A DNA stretch of 64,000 nt from Agrobacterium tumefaciens str. B6. Lineage in GTDB: Bacteria; Pseudomonadota; Alphaproteobacteria; Rhizobiales; Rhizobiaceae. Of this stretch, positions 51,936 to 60,015 are shown one piece after another. Location of the stretch: the NCBI RefSeq assembly GCF_001541315.1, contig NZ_LMVK01000008.1, positions 62,001 through 126,000 of the forward strand. Reading direction: 5' to 3'. The position numbers and the translations under genes are program-made. The notes under the pieces are model-generated. The model was not told the DNA's origin and made no database searches. It worked only from the letters and a program-made list of their open reading frames with translations. The first letter of the stretch is position 1, and every line of letters starts with the position of its first letter.

Positions 51936-52850
51936 CTAGTCGGTTGCCTCAGGATCCCAATAAGGCGTATTGCCAAACACGGTTTTCAGATGATCGGCCA
52001 TGGCGCGCAGCTTCGCAGGCGGCTTGCGCCCCTGCGGGTGGGCCATGAATATGAATTCCGGTTCCGGCTTGTGATCGACCTGCACTTCCTGCAGCAGACC
52101 GTCACGAATGGCGGGACCGGCGATGAATGCCGGCAAGAGCGCCAGACCGAGGCCCGCTATCGCCGCATCGCGCATCATGTCGCCGTTGTTGATCGCAAGG
52201 CCGAGCTTTGCCCGAACGATGACGTTCCCGATCGAGGTTTGGAATCGCCAATCGGCGATCCCGCGGTTCGTATAGAAAATGCCCTTATGCTGCTCGAGAT
52301 CCTGCAGCGTGCGAGGCGTACCGAAACGCGTGAGGTAATCGGCCGAGGCCGTCAACATCCGCCGGCTGGGCGCCAGCTTCCAGGCGATCAGGCGTGACTC
52401 TGATATAGGGCCATGGCGGATGATGGCATCGTAACCGTCTGCGGCAGGGTCTACTTTTCGATCATCGATATCCAGGGTGAGCTCCAGCTTGGGGTGCGCA
52501 GCCAGGAAGGGATAGAGAGCGGGACCAAGATGCATGCGGCCAAAGGTGACCGGGGCTGCTATGCGCAAGGGCCCGACAATCTCCCCACGCTGCTCCGCAA
52601 TCTCTTCTGCCGCTGTTTCCATTTCCTCGGCAATACGGCGTGCACGTTCGAGAAAAGCTTGCCCGCTTTCGGTCAGTGTGAGCTTTCTTGTGGTCCTCTG
52701 CAAAAGCAGCGCGCCCAGCGTTTTTTCGAGTTCGGCAAGGCGCTCGCTGACCACGGATTTGGATAACCTCAACCGCCTCGCGGCTTCACTTATGGAGCCA
52801 CTTTCGACCACCGCAACAAAGGTCACTATTCCCTCGGTTCGCATCAGCAT
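51936..52850 (-). CDS. LysR-family transcriptional regulator
   Basis: This 304-residue regulator has the LysR helix-turn-helix at residues 5-65 (GIVTFVAVVESGSISEAARRLRLSKSVVSERLAELEKTLGALLLQR) and a two-lobed effector domain (GPLRIAAPVTFGRMHLGPALYPFLAAHP; GLGLALLPAFIAG). Members of this layout control a divergent gene. Here the divergent gene is the SDR at 52971-53735, separated by 120 bases that should hold shared operators. The inducer is unknown. Confidence 0.9.
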   Translation of the reverse strand: MLMRTEGIVTFVAVVESGSISEAARRLRLSKSVVSERLAELEKTLGALLLQRTTRKLTLTESGQAFLERARRIAEEMETAAEEIAEQRGEIVGPLRIAAPVTFGRMHLGPALYPFLAAHPKLELTLDIDDRKVDPAADGYDAIIRHGPISESRLIAWKLAPSRRMLTASADYLTRFGTPRTLQDLEQHKGIFYTNRGIADWRFQTSIGNVIVRAKLGLAINNGDMMRDAAIAGLGLALLPAFIAGPAIRDGLLQEVQVDHKPEPEFIFMAHPQGRKPPAKLRAMADHLKTVFGNTPYWDPEATD

Positions 52851-52970
52851 CGTTCGGTATCTCCGGATTTCAGTTCCAATATCTGCCGACTAGTCCGAAC
52901 AATAGCAAGGTGCCATCTTCAGTCCATCGAAAGGAGCGGCAGGGTGCTGCTCTCGAATGGAGATCAGAAT

Positions 52971-53735
52971 ATGACACGGCTCAACAACAAGGTTGCCATC
53001 GTGACCGGCGCAAGTTCGGGCATTGGCAGGGCAACCGCAAAACTCTTTGCCGCAGAAGGTGCGAAGGTCATCGTGGGTGCCCGTCGACAGGCGGAACTCG
53101 ATAGCCTCGTCACCGAAATCGAGGCGGCAGGCGGGCAGGCGATTGCGGTCGCCGGCGATGTCCGGGCGGAAGATTATCATCAGCGACTGGTGGCGACAGC
53201 GCTGGAGCGATACGGCAAGCTTGACATCGCCTTCAACAATGCCGGCACGCTGGGTGAGGCGGGGCCGACGACGGGTGTTTCGGAACGTGGGTTTGCCGAT
53301 GCGCTGGCGATCAACCTGACGGCGTCGTTTCTCGCCGCCAAGCATCAGGCGGCCGCGATGGAAAAGAACGGCGCGGGCTCGATGATCTTCACCTCGACCT
53401 TTGTCGGCTACAGCTATTCTTTTCCCGGTGTCGCAGCCTATTCCGCCAGCAAGTCTGGACTGATTGGCTTGACACAGGCGCTGGCTGCCGAATTCGGTTC
53501 GAAGAACATCCGCGTCAATTCCATCCTGCCCGGTGCGGTCGACACGGATATGTACCGAGAAATGAATGACACGCCCGAAAAGCAGGCCTTCATCACCGCG
53601 CTGCATGCGCTGAAGCGTGTTGCCACGGCCGAGGAAATCGCGAAATCGGTCCTCTATCTTGCGTCCGATGACGCGAGCTTCGTCACCGGCACTGCATCCC
53701 TGGTGGATGGCGGCACATCGATTACCCGGACTTGA
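52971..53735 (+). CDS. Classical short-chain dehydrogenase/reductase
   Basis: This 254-residue enzyme shows all classical SDR marks: TGASSGIGRA, NNAGTLGE, the Ser in MIFTSTFVGYS, the catalytic YSASKSG and LPGAVDTDMY. GARRQ after strand two suggests NADP use. The substrate is unknown. It is divergent from a LysR regulator that probably controls it. GGAG before the ATG serves as ribosome site. A 13-bp perfect hairpin follows the stop codon. Confidence 0.9.
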   Translation: MTRLNNKVAIVTGASSGIGRATAKLFAAEGAKVIVGARRQAELDSLVTEIEAAGGQAIAVAGDVRAEDYHQRLVATALERYGKLDIAFNNAGTLGEAGPTTGVSERGFADALAINLTASFLAAKHQAAAMEKNGAGSMIFTSTFVGYSYSFPGVAAYSASKSGLIGLTQALAAEFGSKNIRVNSILPGAVDTDMYREMNDTPEKQAFITALHALKRVATAEEIAKSVLYLASDDASFVTGTASLVDGGTSITRT

Positions 53736-53744
53736 ATCGACCAG

Positions 53745-53780
53745 CCAAACGGCGGACAAAGACGATCGTCCGCCGTTTGG
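53745..53780 (+). terminator. Strong hairpin between SDR and convergent pseudogene
   Basis: CCAAACGGCGGAC (53745-53757) and GTCCGCCGTTTGG (53768-53780) are exact 13-bp arms with a 10-base loop. It starts 10 bases after the SDR stop. The flanking tract is not T-rich, so it may act in either direction between the convergent genes. Confidence 0.65.
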
Positions 53781-53789
53781 CAAGAACGC

Positions 53790-54300
53790 AAAACCATCAG
53801 AAAACCGTATGGAAGCGCCGGGGACCGACAAGGACGGTCGGAACCTCAGCACTGCAAAAATGCCAGCAGCCAGAGAGGCGAGCAGAAGGACGACCTGACA
53901 GGCGGGGATCGCGGGCTTGTTGCCGAGCGGTGCCAGGGCGTGCAAAGGCCCGATCTTCTGGAACGACTGGATGATCAGCACCAGCGTGTTGAAGAACATC
54001 AAGAGCGTGACACCGCCACATAGACAGGCCGCCAGAAGCCCGCCAATCTTCCCCGGTAGAGCGCGATAGAGCGACACCAGGATCCTGCACAGGGTGCCGA
54101 CATTGATCGCCGGCGTTACACCATTGAAGGAAAACAGAAAGCCGGTCACAAGCCGCCACGGCAATTGTCGTCGGGAACCACTGCACAAGACTACGATCGT
54201 CACCGTTTGCGATCAGCCGGCGGATGGGTCCCGCTCCTGCGACGATTGCAACAACATTCATCAGGACATGAAAAAGAGTCAGGACCAGGATTGCAGGCAT
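53790..54300 (-). pseudogene. Frameshifted four-helix membrane protein
   Basis: The start (ATG at 54300) reads MPAILVLTLFHVLMNVVAIV; at about 54152-54155 the frame changes, then LVTGFLFSFNGVTPAINVG, LLMFFNTLVLIIQSFQK, PLHALAPLG and QVVLLLASLAAGIF follow. The order matches a widespread small integral membrane protein of unknown function (HGVTPA, LYLNVFVLVVQxF, LHALAPT, as I recall it). A single base change restores the frame. No normal stop follows in the second frame, so the end is also lost. Probably a decayed gene. Confidence 0.72.
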
Positions 54301-54467
54301 GTGAGCCCCCTGATCGAAAAGTTCGCCAGTCGATATTGATTAGCCGGGCGATTATGACCATCGATTTGCAATCATACTGACGCGGACCTATAGAGTCCTG
54401 AGGGCTGGCTGGAATTTTCCTGAAAAGTTCAAGAGCGTTTATCCGTTGGTCAATAACCAAAAGGAAG

Positions 54468-54857
54468 TCACCGGCTCCCCCTGTTGTCATAGCGTAGCGT
54501 AGCCGCCTCGACCTTGTCGGCGTTGGCCGCTGCCCATGAACACAGTGCTTCAAATGGCTCCCGCAGCGAATGGCCCAGCGGCGTGATGGCATATTCCACG
54601 CCCACCGGCTGCGTTGGCAGGACGGTCCTCGTTACAAGACCGTTCCGCTCAAGCCTCTTCAAAGCATCAGCCAAAGCCTTGTGCGTGATCCCGTCGAGGC
54701 GCCGCTTGATCTCGTTGAAGCGCGAAGGCTTGGGACAGATCACCGTCAGGATCAGGATTGTCCATTTGTCCGCGATCTTGTCGAGCACGGGGCGAACCCG
54801 CGCCATGTCGTTAAGGGCGCACTGAGAGAGTGCTTCAAGGTCAGTATACTCGTCCAT
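54468..54857 (-). CDS. HxlR-family transcriptional regulator
   Basis: This 129-residue winged-helix regulator has the HxlR pattern: CALNDMARVRPVLDKIADKW, RFNEIKRRLDGITHKALADALKRLERNGLV and VEYAITPLGHSL. HxlR proteins often respond to aldehydes or electrophiles. It is divergent from the SDR at 54939-55670, with 81 bases between that include two GATATC copies (54884-54889, 54891-54896) of palindromic form. It probably controls that gene and itself. Confidence 0.87.
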   Translation of the reverse strand: MDEYTDLEALSQCALNDMARVRPVLDKIADKWTILILTVICPKPSRFNEIKRRLDGITHKALADALKRLERNGLVTRTVLPTQPVGVEYAITPLGHSLREPFEALCSWAAANADKVEAATLRYDNRGSR

Positions 54858-54938
54858 ATTTAGGCTACTTCAGGTGCGTAATTGATATCAGATATCTAAG
54901 GTATATCATGACGAGACCACCAATTGAAAGGATTTACG

Positions 54939-55670
54939 ATGGCTCGAATGAGTAACAAGGTTGCCCTGATTGTCGGGGGCGCCAAGGGTATCGGCTTGGC
55001 AATTGCAGAGCGGCTTTCAGCCGAAGGGGCGAAGGTCGTCATCACTAGTCGCCGAAGCGAAGATGCCGAAAAGGCGGCAACGGCTATCGGTCACGGCACG
55101 GTCGGCATTGCCGCCGATGCCGCGATCCCCGAAGATATGGCGGAGACTGTCGAAAAAGTGCGAAAGGCACATGGTCGTATCGACGCGCTCGTTTTGAATG
55201 CAGGTCTTTCCGAGCCTGCGCAAATCAACGAGATAACGCCTGAACACTTCGACCGCCACTTCAACGTCAACGTCCGCGGGATGGTCTTCGGCCTCCAGGC
55301 GGCTCTGACGGCAATGACGGAAGGCGGGTCGGTCGTCCTTATCGGATCCATTGCCGATAGCGGCGGCTTCGCTTCCTACGGCACCTATGCTGCTACCAAG
55401 GCAGCCGTGCGTTCCTATGCCCGAACCTGGACGGCAGAGCTCGCACCTATCGGCATCCGCGTCAACGTCGTTGCACCCGGCCCTACGGATACGGAGATGA
55501 TGGCTGCGGTTCAGCCAGACATGCGCGCGGCCATTGTCGCCCCGATCCCGATGGGACGGATGGCGCGGCCTTCCGAAGTGGCTGCGGCCGCGTTGTTCTT
55601 ATTGAGCGATGACGCGAGCTACATTGCTGGTGCTGAATTGTGCGTCGACGGCGGCTTGCGGCAGGTCTAG
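54939..55670 (+). CDS. Classical short-chain dehydrogenase/reductase
   Basis: This protein has 243 residues and the SDR marks VGGAKGIGLAIAERL, LNAGLSE, the Ser in VLIGSIADS, YAATKAA (Tyr and Lys) and APGPTDTEM. The loop SRRSEDAEK after strand two suggests NADP. The start at 54939 follows AAAGGA. Divergent HxlR regulator upstream. The pairing is repeated in this window at 56017-57410 with an NmrA-type enzyme, which suggests a shared electrophile-response design. Confidence 0.88.
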   Translation: MARMSNKVALIVGGAKGIGLAIAERLSAEGAKVVITSRRSEDAEKAATAIGHGTVGIAADAAIPEDMAETVEKVRKAHGRIDALVLNAGLSEPAQINEITPEHFDRHFNVNVRGMVFGLQAALTAMTEGGSVVLIGSIADSGGFASYGTYAATKAAVRSYARTWTAELAPIGIRVNVVAPGPTDTEMMAAVQPDMRAAIVAPIPMGRMARPSEVAAAALFLLSDDASYIAGAELCVDGGLRQV

Positions 55671-56016
55671 GGTTAAGTCCAAACGATGTACCCGATCTGA
55701 GCAAGGTCGGGTATCCGTGTCCAGCGTAAACAGGGAGTATGACGTGATCGCAAAAGGCGGACTGCGCGGCAAGATCCTGCTTGTGCCCCGACCAAGCCCA
55801 GCGCGTTCAATGCGATCTCGAGGCCGCCGCATTCCTGGTACTTGTGGCGCCGTCGTATCTTCAAACAGGCTGACTTAATCGGCGTAACCTTGTTTGTCAT
55901 ATCAGCTCTAAGGCACCCGGCTACGGGAAGCTAACGATGGCAATGAGGTCGAAAGGCCTGGCAAGCCTGTCCTCGTGACGTCCCTCCCGGTTGGTATTAT
56001 TGAAGCCGGCGTAGTA
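55671..56016. other. 346-base convergent gap, no supported gene
   Basis: This lies between the SDR and the convergent NmrA-type gene. A weak inverted repeat (TACCCGA 55689-55695, TCGGGTA 55707-55713) may aid termination. A minus-strand frame of 75 codons (55673-55900) has no recognisable match. Confidence 0.45.
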
Positions 56017-56904
56017 TCACGAGACTGATGCTGACAAGGCTGCATCCAGAGACCTGCGCCCATCGCCAGCAAGCCAAGACGCAAAAGTCAGCAGGTCGGG
56101 GTTGATTTCGCGCATAAGTTTCAGATCGACCTGCTCGGCAAGCGGCCCGTCTTCCAGGCTCTTTGCCATATGGGCGAGATCAGCGTTTACAGCCAAAACA
56201 TCGTCCGGAAACCGTTCATAGGTGATCGGGCGACCGGCTGCTTCGCTGAAGGCGGCCTCAAGCTCGGGGCCGGTCAGTCGATCGCTGGCGATCTTAAGTG
56301 TTGCGCCGCCAAAGCGGGACTTGTCGGCAAGCACGGCTGCAACAAACCTGCCGATGTCTTCCACGGCAGTAAGCTGAATGAAATGGTCGGATCGGATCAA
56401 GGACACCAGCCGGCCCTCATCCAGACCGAAGCCAGGCCTCACCAGCATTTCCATGAAAATCATCGGCCGTATGATGGTCGTAGTCATGTCGAGCTGTCGA
56501 ATATGGGCTTCGATACGAGGCTTGGCGTCGAAACGCGGAACGCCAGTCAGTTCATTCCCCACGCTGGCGCCTGAGGAATAAACAAAATGGTTGATGCCGG
56601 TTTCGGCAGCGATATTCGCAATCGATATACCATGACGGACTTCGTCTTCGGCAGCCAGGTTCCCTGGTAGTACGCTAAAAACACCGTAAGCGTCTTTCAT
56701 CGCTGTGCGGATTACTTTGGTGTCTTCAAATGAACCCTGCACAAGCTCGACGCCTGCATTCCGCAATTGCAGCGATGCAGTTTTGGTGGAATCCAGAACG
56801 AGTGCGCGAACTGGCCATCCCACCTTCAACAGGGCTTTGGCGACAGATCCTCCCTGCCTTCCCGTGGCGCCGAAAACCAGAATGGGGTGCTTGCTATTGG
56901 TCAC
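56017..56904 (-). CDS. NmrA-family NAD(P)-binding protein
   Basis: This 295-residue Rossmann protein is of the NmrA/HSCARG type, which reads the NADPH/NADP state or reduces quinones. Seen: ILVFGATGRQGGSVAKAL at the N-terminus, VELVQGSFED, HFVYSSGASVGN and IIRPMIFMEML. The start is a GTG at 56904, with GAGGG seven bases before it and the first strand directly after; the frame continues upstream without family resemblance. It is divergent from an HxlR regulator at 56994. Confidence 0.86.
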   Translation of the reverse strand: MTNSKHPILVFGATGRQGGSVAKALLKVGWPVRALVLDSTKTASLQLRNAGVELVQGSFEDTKVIRTAMKDAYGVFSVLPGNLAAEDEVRHGISIANIAAETGINHFVYSSGASVGNELTGVPRFDAKPRIEAHIRQLDMTTTIIRPMIFMEMLVRPGFGLDEGRLVSLIRSDHFIQLTAVEDIGRFVAAVLADKSRFGGATLKIASDRLTGPELEAAFSEAAGRPITYERFPDDVLAVNADLAHMAKSLEDGPLAEQVDLKLMREINPDLLTFASWLAGDGRRSLDAALSASVS

Positions 56905-56993
56905 TTGAAACCCTCGCGTTAAACAAGGACCGTCTATATATACGAATGTAATTCTGCCGGAAGACGGCACATTTTTCAGCATCAGGCACAAGG

Positions 56994-57410
56994 ATGATAC
57001 CCTTGGAAAAACAGATCGATGCCGGCCCATCGCGCAGATCAGAAAACGACAGACACTTCAGACCCATTCCGGCAAACGGGGTCTGCAGCCTGCTGAGTGA
57101 CAAATGGACTATGCCGGTTATTTGGCGTCTTTCTCTCGCGGAAGATCATCGGCTCCGCTTTTCGACATTGAGAAAAGATGTCGGTGAGATCACACAGCGC
57201 ATGCTGACGCTCACGCTGCGTAATCTCGAGCGCGAGGGATTTGTTGTGCGTCACTATTTTCCCGAGGTGCCGCCGCGTGTCGAGTACCAGCTGACAGAGA
57301 TCGCCCATGGAGCTTTGCACGCCCTTGAGGGATTTAACTTCTGGGTCCACGACAATCTGGACACCATCAGAGCGCGCCGGCGCGCTTACGACAACCAGAC
57401 GGAGTTGTAG
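56994..57410 (+). CDS. HxlR-family transcriptional regulator
   Basis: This 138-residue regulator has CSLLSDKWTMPVIWRLSLAE, RFSTLRKDVGEITQRMLTLTLRNLEREGFV and RVEYQLTEIAHGAL, the HxlR winged helix. One cysteine (C31) lies at the N-terminal helix where family members sense electrophiles. It is divergent from the NmrA-type gene with an 89-base gap, and probably controls it. Confidence 0.86.
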   Translation: MIPLEKQIDAGPSRRSENDRHFRPIPANGVCSLLSDKWTMPVIWRLSLAEDHRLRFSTLRKDVGEITQRMLTLTLRNLEREGFVVRHYFPEVPPRVEYQLTEIAHGALHALEGFNFWVHDNLDTIRARRRAYDNQTEL

Positions 57411-57756
57411 ATCCAAATCTCCGAGCCGAGTTGAAAAGCTCTGAGGCCGCCCCAGGTTAGCAACGCTTGGCTAAGACCACTTTCCGCATTTTTTCGATTA
57501 CTCCCCTGGGCGACCGCTTTTAAGGTCGGAAGCTGATATGCAGCTTCGCTCCAAAAGGCGTCTTCCTCTTCGCGCCGGTGACGTTTTTCGCTCGTTCGGA
57601 AACCTCTCATGAAAACTATTCATGGAAGTGATAAGGGCGGCAAGCTGTACTTGACGGCTTGGCAGCAATATCGTCGATCAGCTCAGATCAATCAAGCTTG
57701 TCAACGTGGGGATATCTCGCCGTTGCCCGGCAATCAGCCAGTCGAAAAGGATCTCC
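57411..57756. other. Intergenic, no supported gene
   Basis: The stretch of about 346 bases before the acetyltransferase holds no frame with family resemblance. The acetyltransferase promoter should lie here. Confidence 0.4.
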
Positions 57757-58389
57757 ATGCCGCTCCTCGATGCGGACGCAATCCATCCAATCACTCTGCC
57801 TGACGGCCGGGTCCATTCGGACACGGTTTACCTGAAGAACGTCATCGACCATCCACGTATCGACGTCGGCAACTTCAGCTATTTCACGCATTCCGGAACA
57901 TTGGAAGAAACGGCCCAGATACTGGCACCCTATCTCGGTCACGCGTGTCGCGAGCGTCTGGTCATTGGCAAATTTGTGCAGATCGCTCGGGGCAGCTATT
58001 TCATAACCAGTTCGGCCAATCATCCGATGGCTGGTTTCACGACATATCCATTTCGAATCTTCAAGCCCGAGACATTCGGTTACAAGGACCTTCCTGTTCG
58101 AGACACTGTTGTTGGCCATGACGTTTGGATCGGCCACGACGCGGCAATTATGCCGGGCGTGCACATTGGTGCGGGCGCAATCGTGGCCGCAGCCTCAGTG
58201 GTCGCGCGCGATGTCCCACCTTACGCGGTGGTTGGCGGCAATCCAGCCAGCATCATTAGAATGCGTTATTCCGCCGAGGTGATAAACGACCTTCTTGATA
58301 TCGCCTGGTGGGATTGGTCGATCGAGAAGATCGAAACCAATTTGACATCCTTGAGCAATGGTGACTTGGCCGCTCTAAAGAGCGTCTAG
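57757..58389 (+). CDS. Vat/CatB-type hexapeptide acetyltransferase
   Basis: This 210-residue protein is a left-handed beta-helix acetyltransferase of the xenobiotic (streptogramin/chloramphenicol) type. Seen: NFSYFTHSG, LVIGKFVQIARGSYFITSSANHPMAGFTTYPF with the catalytic-type His in the ANHPM loop, the hexapeptide run VVGHDVWIGHDAAIMPGVHIGAGAIVAAASVVARDVPPYAVVGGNPAS and RMRYSAEVINDLLDIAWWDW. It transfers acetyl from acetyl-CoA to a hydroxyl; drug specificity cannot be read from sequence and many chromosomal members act on unknown acceptors. AAGGA precedes the ATG at 57757. Confidence 0.87.
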   Translation: MPLLDADAIHPITLPDGRVHSDTVYLKNVIDHPRIDVGNFSYFTHSGTLEETAQILAPYLGHACRERLVIGKFVQIARGSYFITSSANHPMAGFTTYPFRIFKPETFGYKDLPVRDTVVGHDVWIGHDAAIMPGVHIGAGAIVAAASVVARDVPPYAVVGGNPASIIRMRYSAEVINDLLDIAWWDWSIEKIETNLTSLSNGDLAALKSV

Positions 58390-58605
58390 CACGTCCGCTT
58401 CGGGCCGAACTTGGCCAACGGCACCAGATCTACTGATGTCGGCTTTAGTGTTTTGACACCCCAAATTCAGACAGTCTCCTCCCGGCCCCATAACTGTCTT
58501 TCCAAAGGCACCTAAGCACGTGGGCTAAAGTGCCCGAAGCCGATGGATTTGTGCGGGAACCACAGAAGCAGCGTGCGTCTCGACCGTTGTCGGTACTCCG
58601 TACAA

Positions 58606-59169
58606 TCATGAGCGATAGTCTGCTGCCAGCCAAGCAATCACCGCGTCGGCATTCTCATCGGGCAGATAAACCGGATAGAAAACATGCTTGATAGTACCGT
58701 CTTCGATTATCATTGTCAGCCTCTTGAGCAAGGTGAACCCGCCGGCTTCAAAAGTGGGTAAGTCAAGAGCGTTGGCCAGCGAAAGCGAATTGTCAGAAAG
58801 CAATGGAAAGGGCAGATGAAGCCGTTCTGCGGCCTCTTTTTGATATTCAGTGGTCTGAGTCGAAAGCCCGAAAAGACGACTCACCCCTAGTCTTCTCAAC
58901 TCAGAGAAATGGTCGCGAAACGCACAAGACTGAGGCGTGCATCCTCTAGCTCCGGGTATTTCGTCCCATCCCTCAAATGCGCTGCCGTCTGGTGGACTAG
59001 TGCGTGGGTACGCATAGATTACGGATAGACCCGGTCCTTTGAGGTCAACAGTCGTGCCATCGGTCGCTTTCAGCGTAACGTCCGGTATTTCCATCCCCAG
59101 CAAACGGATCGCTGCGCTATCTTCCTGTGGGTTTTTCATATCACTAGGTTTTCGGCCATCTGCAATCAC
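58606..59169 (-). CDS. Bcp-like peroxiredoxin
   Basis: This 187-residue protein is a thiol peroxidase of the AhpC/Bcp superfamily. Seen: ATDGTTVDLKG, VIYAYPRTSPPDG, and the catalytic segment GARGCTPQSCAFRDH with two cysteines four residues apart, as in Bcp (peroxidatic and resolving), then VSRLFGLSTQTTEYQKEAAERLHLPFPLLSD. It reduces peroxides with thioredoxin-type donors. The start is a GTG at 59169 with GGGGAG before it; an ATG at 59139 is an alternative. Confidence 0.83.
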   Translation of the reverse strand: MIADGRKPSDMKNPQEDSAAIRLLGMEIPDVTLKATDGTTVDLKGPGLSVIYAYPRTSPPDGSAFEGWDEIPGARGCTPQSCAFRDHFSELRRLGVSRLFGLSTQTTEYQKEAAERLHLPFPLLSDNSLSLANALDLPTFEAGGFTLLKRLTMIIEDGTIKHVFYPVYLPDENADAVIAWLAADYRS

Positions 59170-59334
59170 TTCAATCTCCCCGAGTTGCCAATCACGAGAG
59201 TCTGCCTAGATTTGCGCCACTACGGTGTGTGATTTGCAGGAGCGCTCACTGATAAACCCATCTTGGCAGAGATTCCAAAACGCCGCTTCCGACAGAAAAT
59301 TGAGAGGCGCTTCGTCGCGAAAAAGATCGTTCGA

Positions 59335-59580
59335 TTAACGCGGGTTCTTGAAGCGAACACCAACCCCACCGCCATTTTCTTCGATGAATTCGATTCCAGC
59401 ATCTTCAAAAGCGAGATGTATTAGCTTCAAGTTTGCCGCGGTGATGGATGGTACTCCATTGTCAGCTTCAGCTCTTCTTATCGTCGATAATCCAACAGAG
59501 GCATGACTGGCCAACTCTTCAGCCGTCCATCGCTTTAGGGCCCTTGCGGCTCGAATCTGAGCACCTGTTATTTTCTTCAT
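59335..59580 (-). CDS. Small XRE-type DNA-binding protein
   Basis: This 81-residue protein has a Cro/C1-type helix-turn-helix over its first 60 residues (ITGAQIRAARALKRWTAEELASHASVGLSTIRRAEAD). The C-terminal part, FEDAGIEFIEENGGGVGVRF, is the tail common to stand-alone rhizobial XRE regulators. Its target is unknown; it has no antitoxin-like partner beside it. The upstream gap is AT-rich. Confidence 0.85.
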   Translation of the reverse strand: MKKITGAQIRAARALKRWTAEELASHASVGLSTIRRAEADNGVPSITAANLKLIHLAFEDAGIEFIEENGGGVGVRFKNPR

Positions 59581-60015
59581 AAATCCACGATTTCGGGTTG
59601 AACTTTTTTAGTTCATGTGGCACTTTTAGTTTCACTTGACTGCATCTCGCGCACGAGCGCATGATGCGGCCTAACCACAATCATGCTGTTAGGGAGCTCG
59701 GATCATGGTTGATTCCGACAATAGCAGAACTACGCCTAATTTCGCGAGGACAGATTTCAACTCAACTCCTAGGTCTTTTTTCCTGCCTACTGCCCGCGCG
59801 TTGGCCCGATGACCGCGCCGGCCCAACCAACTAGGGCGGGGGATCAAAACAGGAAGGCTGTGGCCCTCTAAATTCGAGCACTGTTTCATTTATCCGGCGG
59901 AGCTCCAGCGCACCCGTCGCATTACCGATTCAAGCAACTGACTGCTGAACCGAGTTGCTGCCTCGCCGCAGCAAGGGGCTCGGCCGTCCAAATTTCAACG
60001 ACAAAAGGGAACTCG
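59581..60015. other. Intergenic, no supported gene
   Basis: The 435-base divergent gap between the XRE gene and the ABC operon should hold both promoters. A 66-codon minus-strand frame (59689-59889) has no recognisable match. No hairpin was noted. Confidence 0.4.

Noticed and set aside
52890-54203. 437-codon minus-strand frame opposite the LysR-linked SDR
   Set aside because: Its first part belongs to the frameshifted membrane protein; the rest is only an open antisense frame of the SDR gene.
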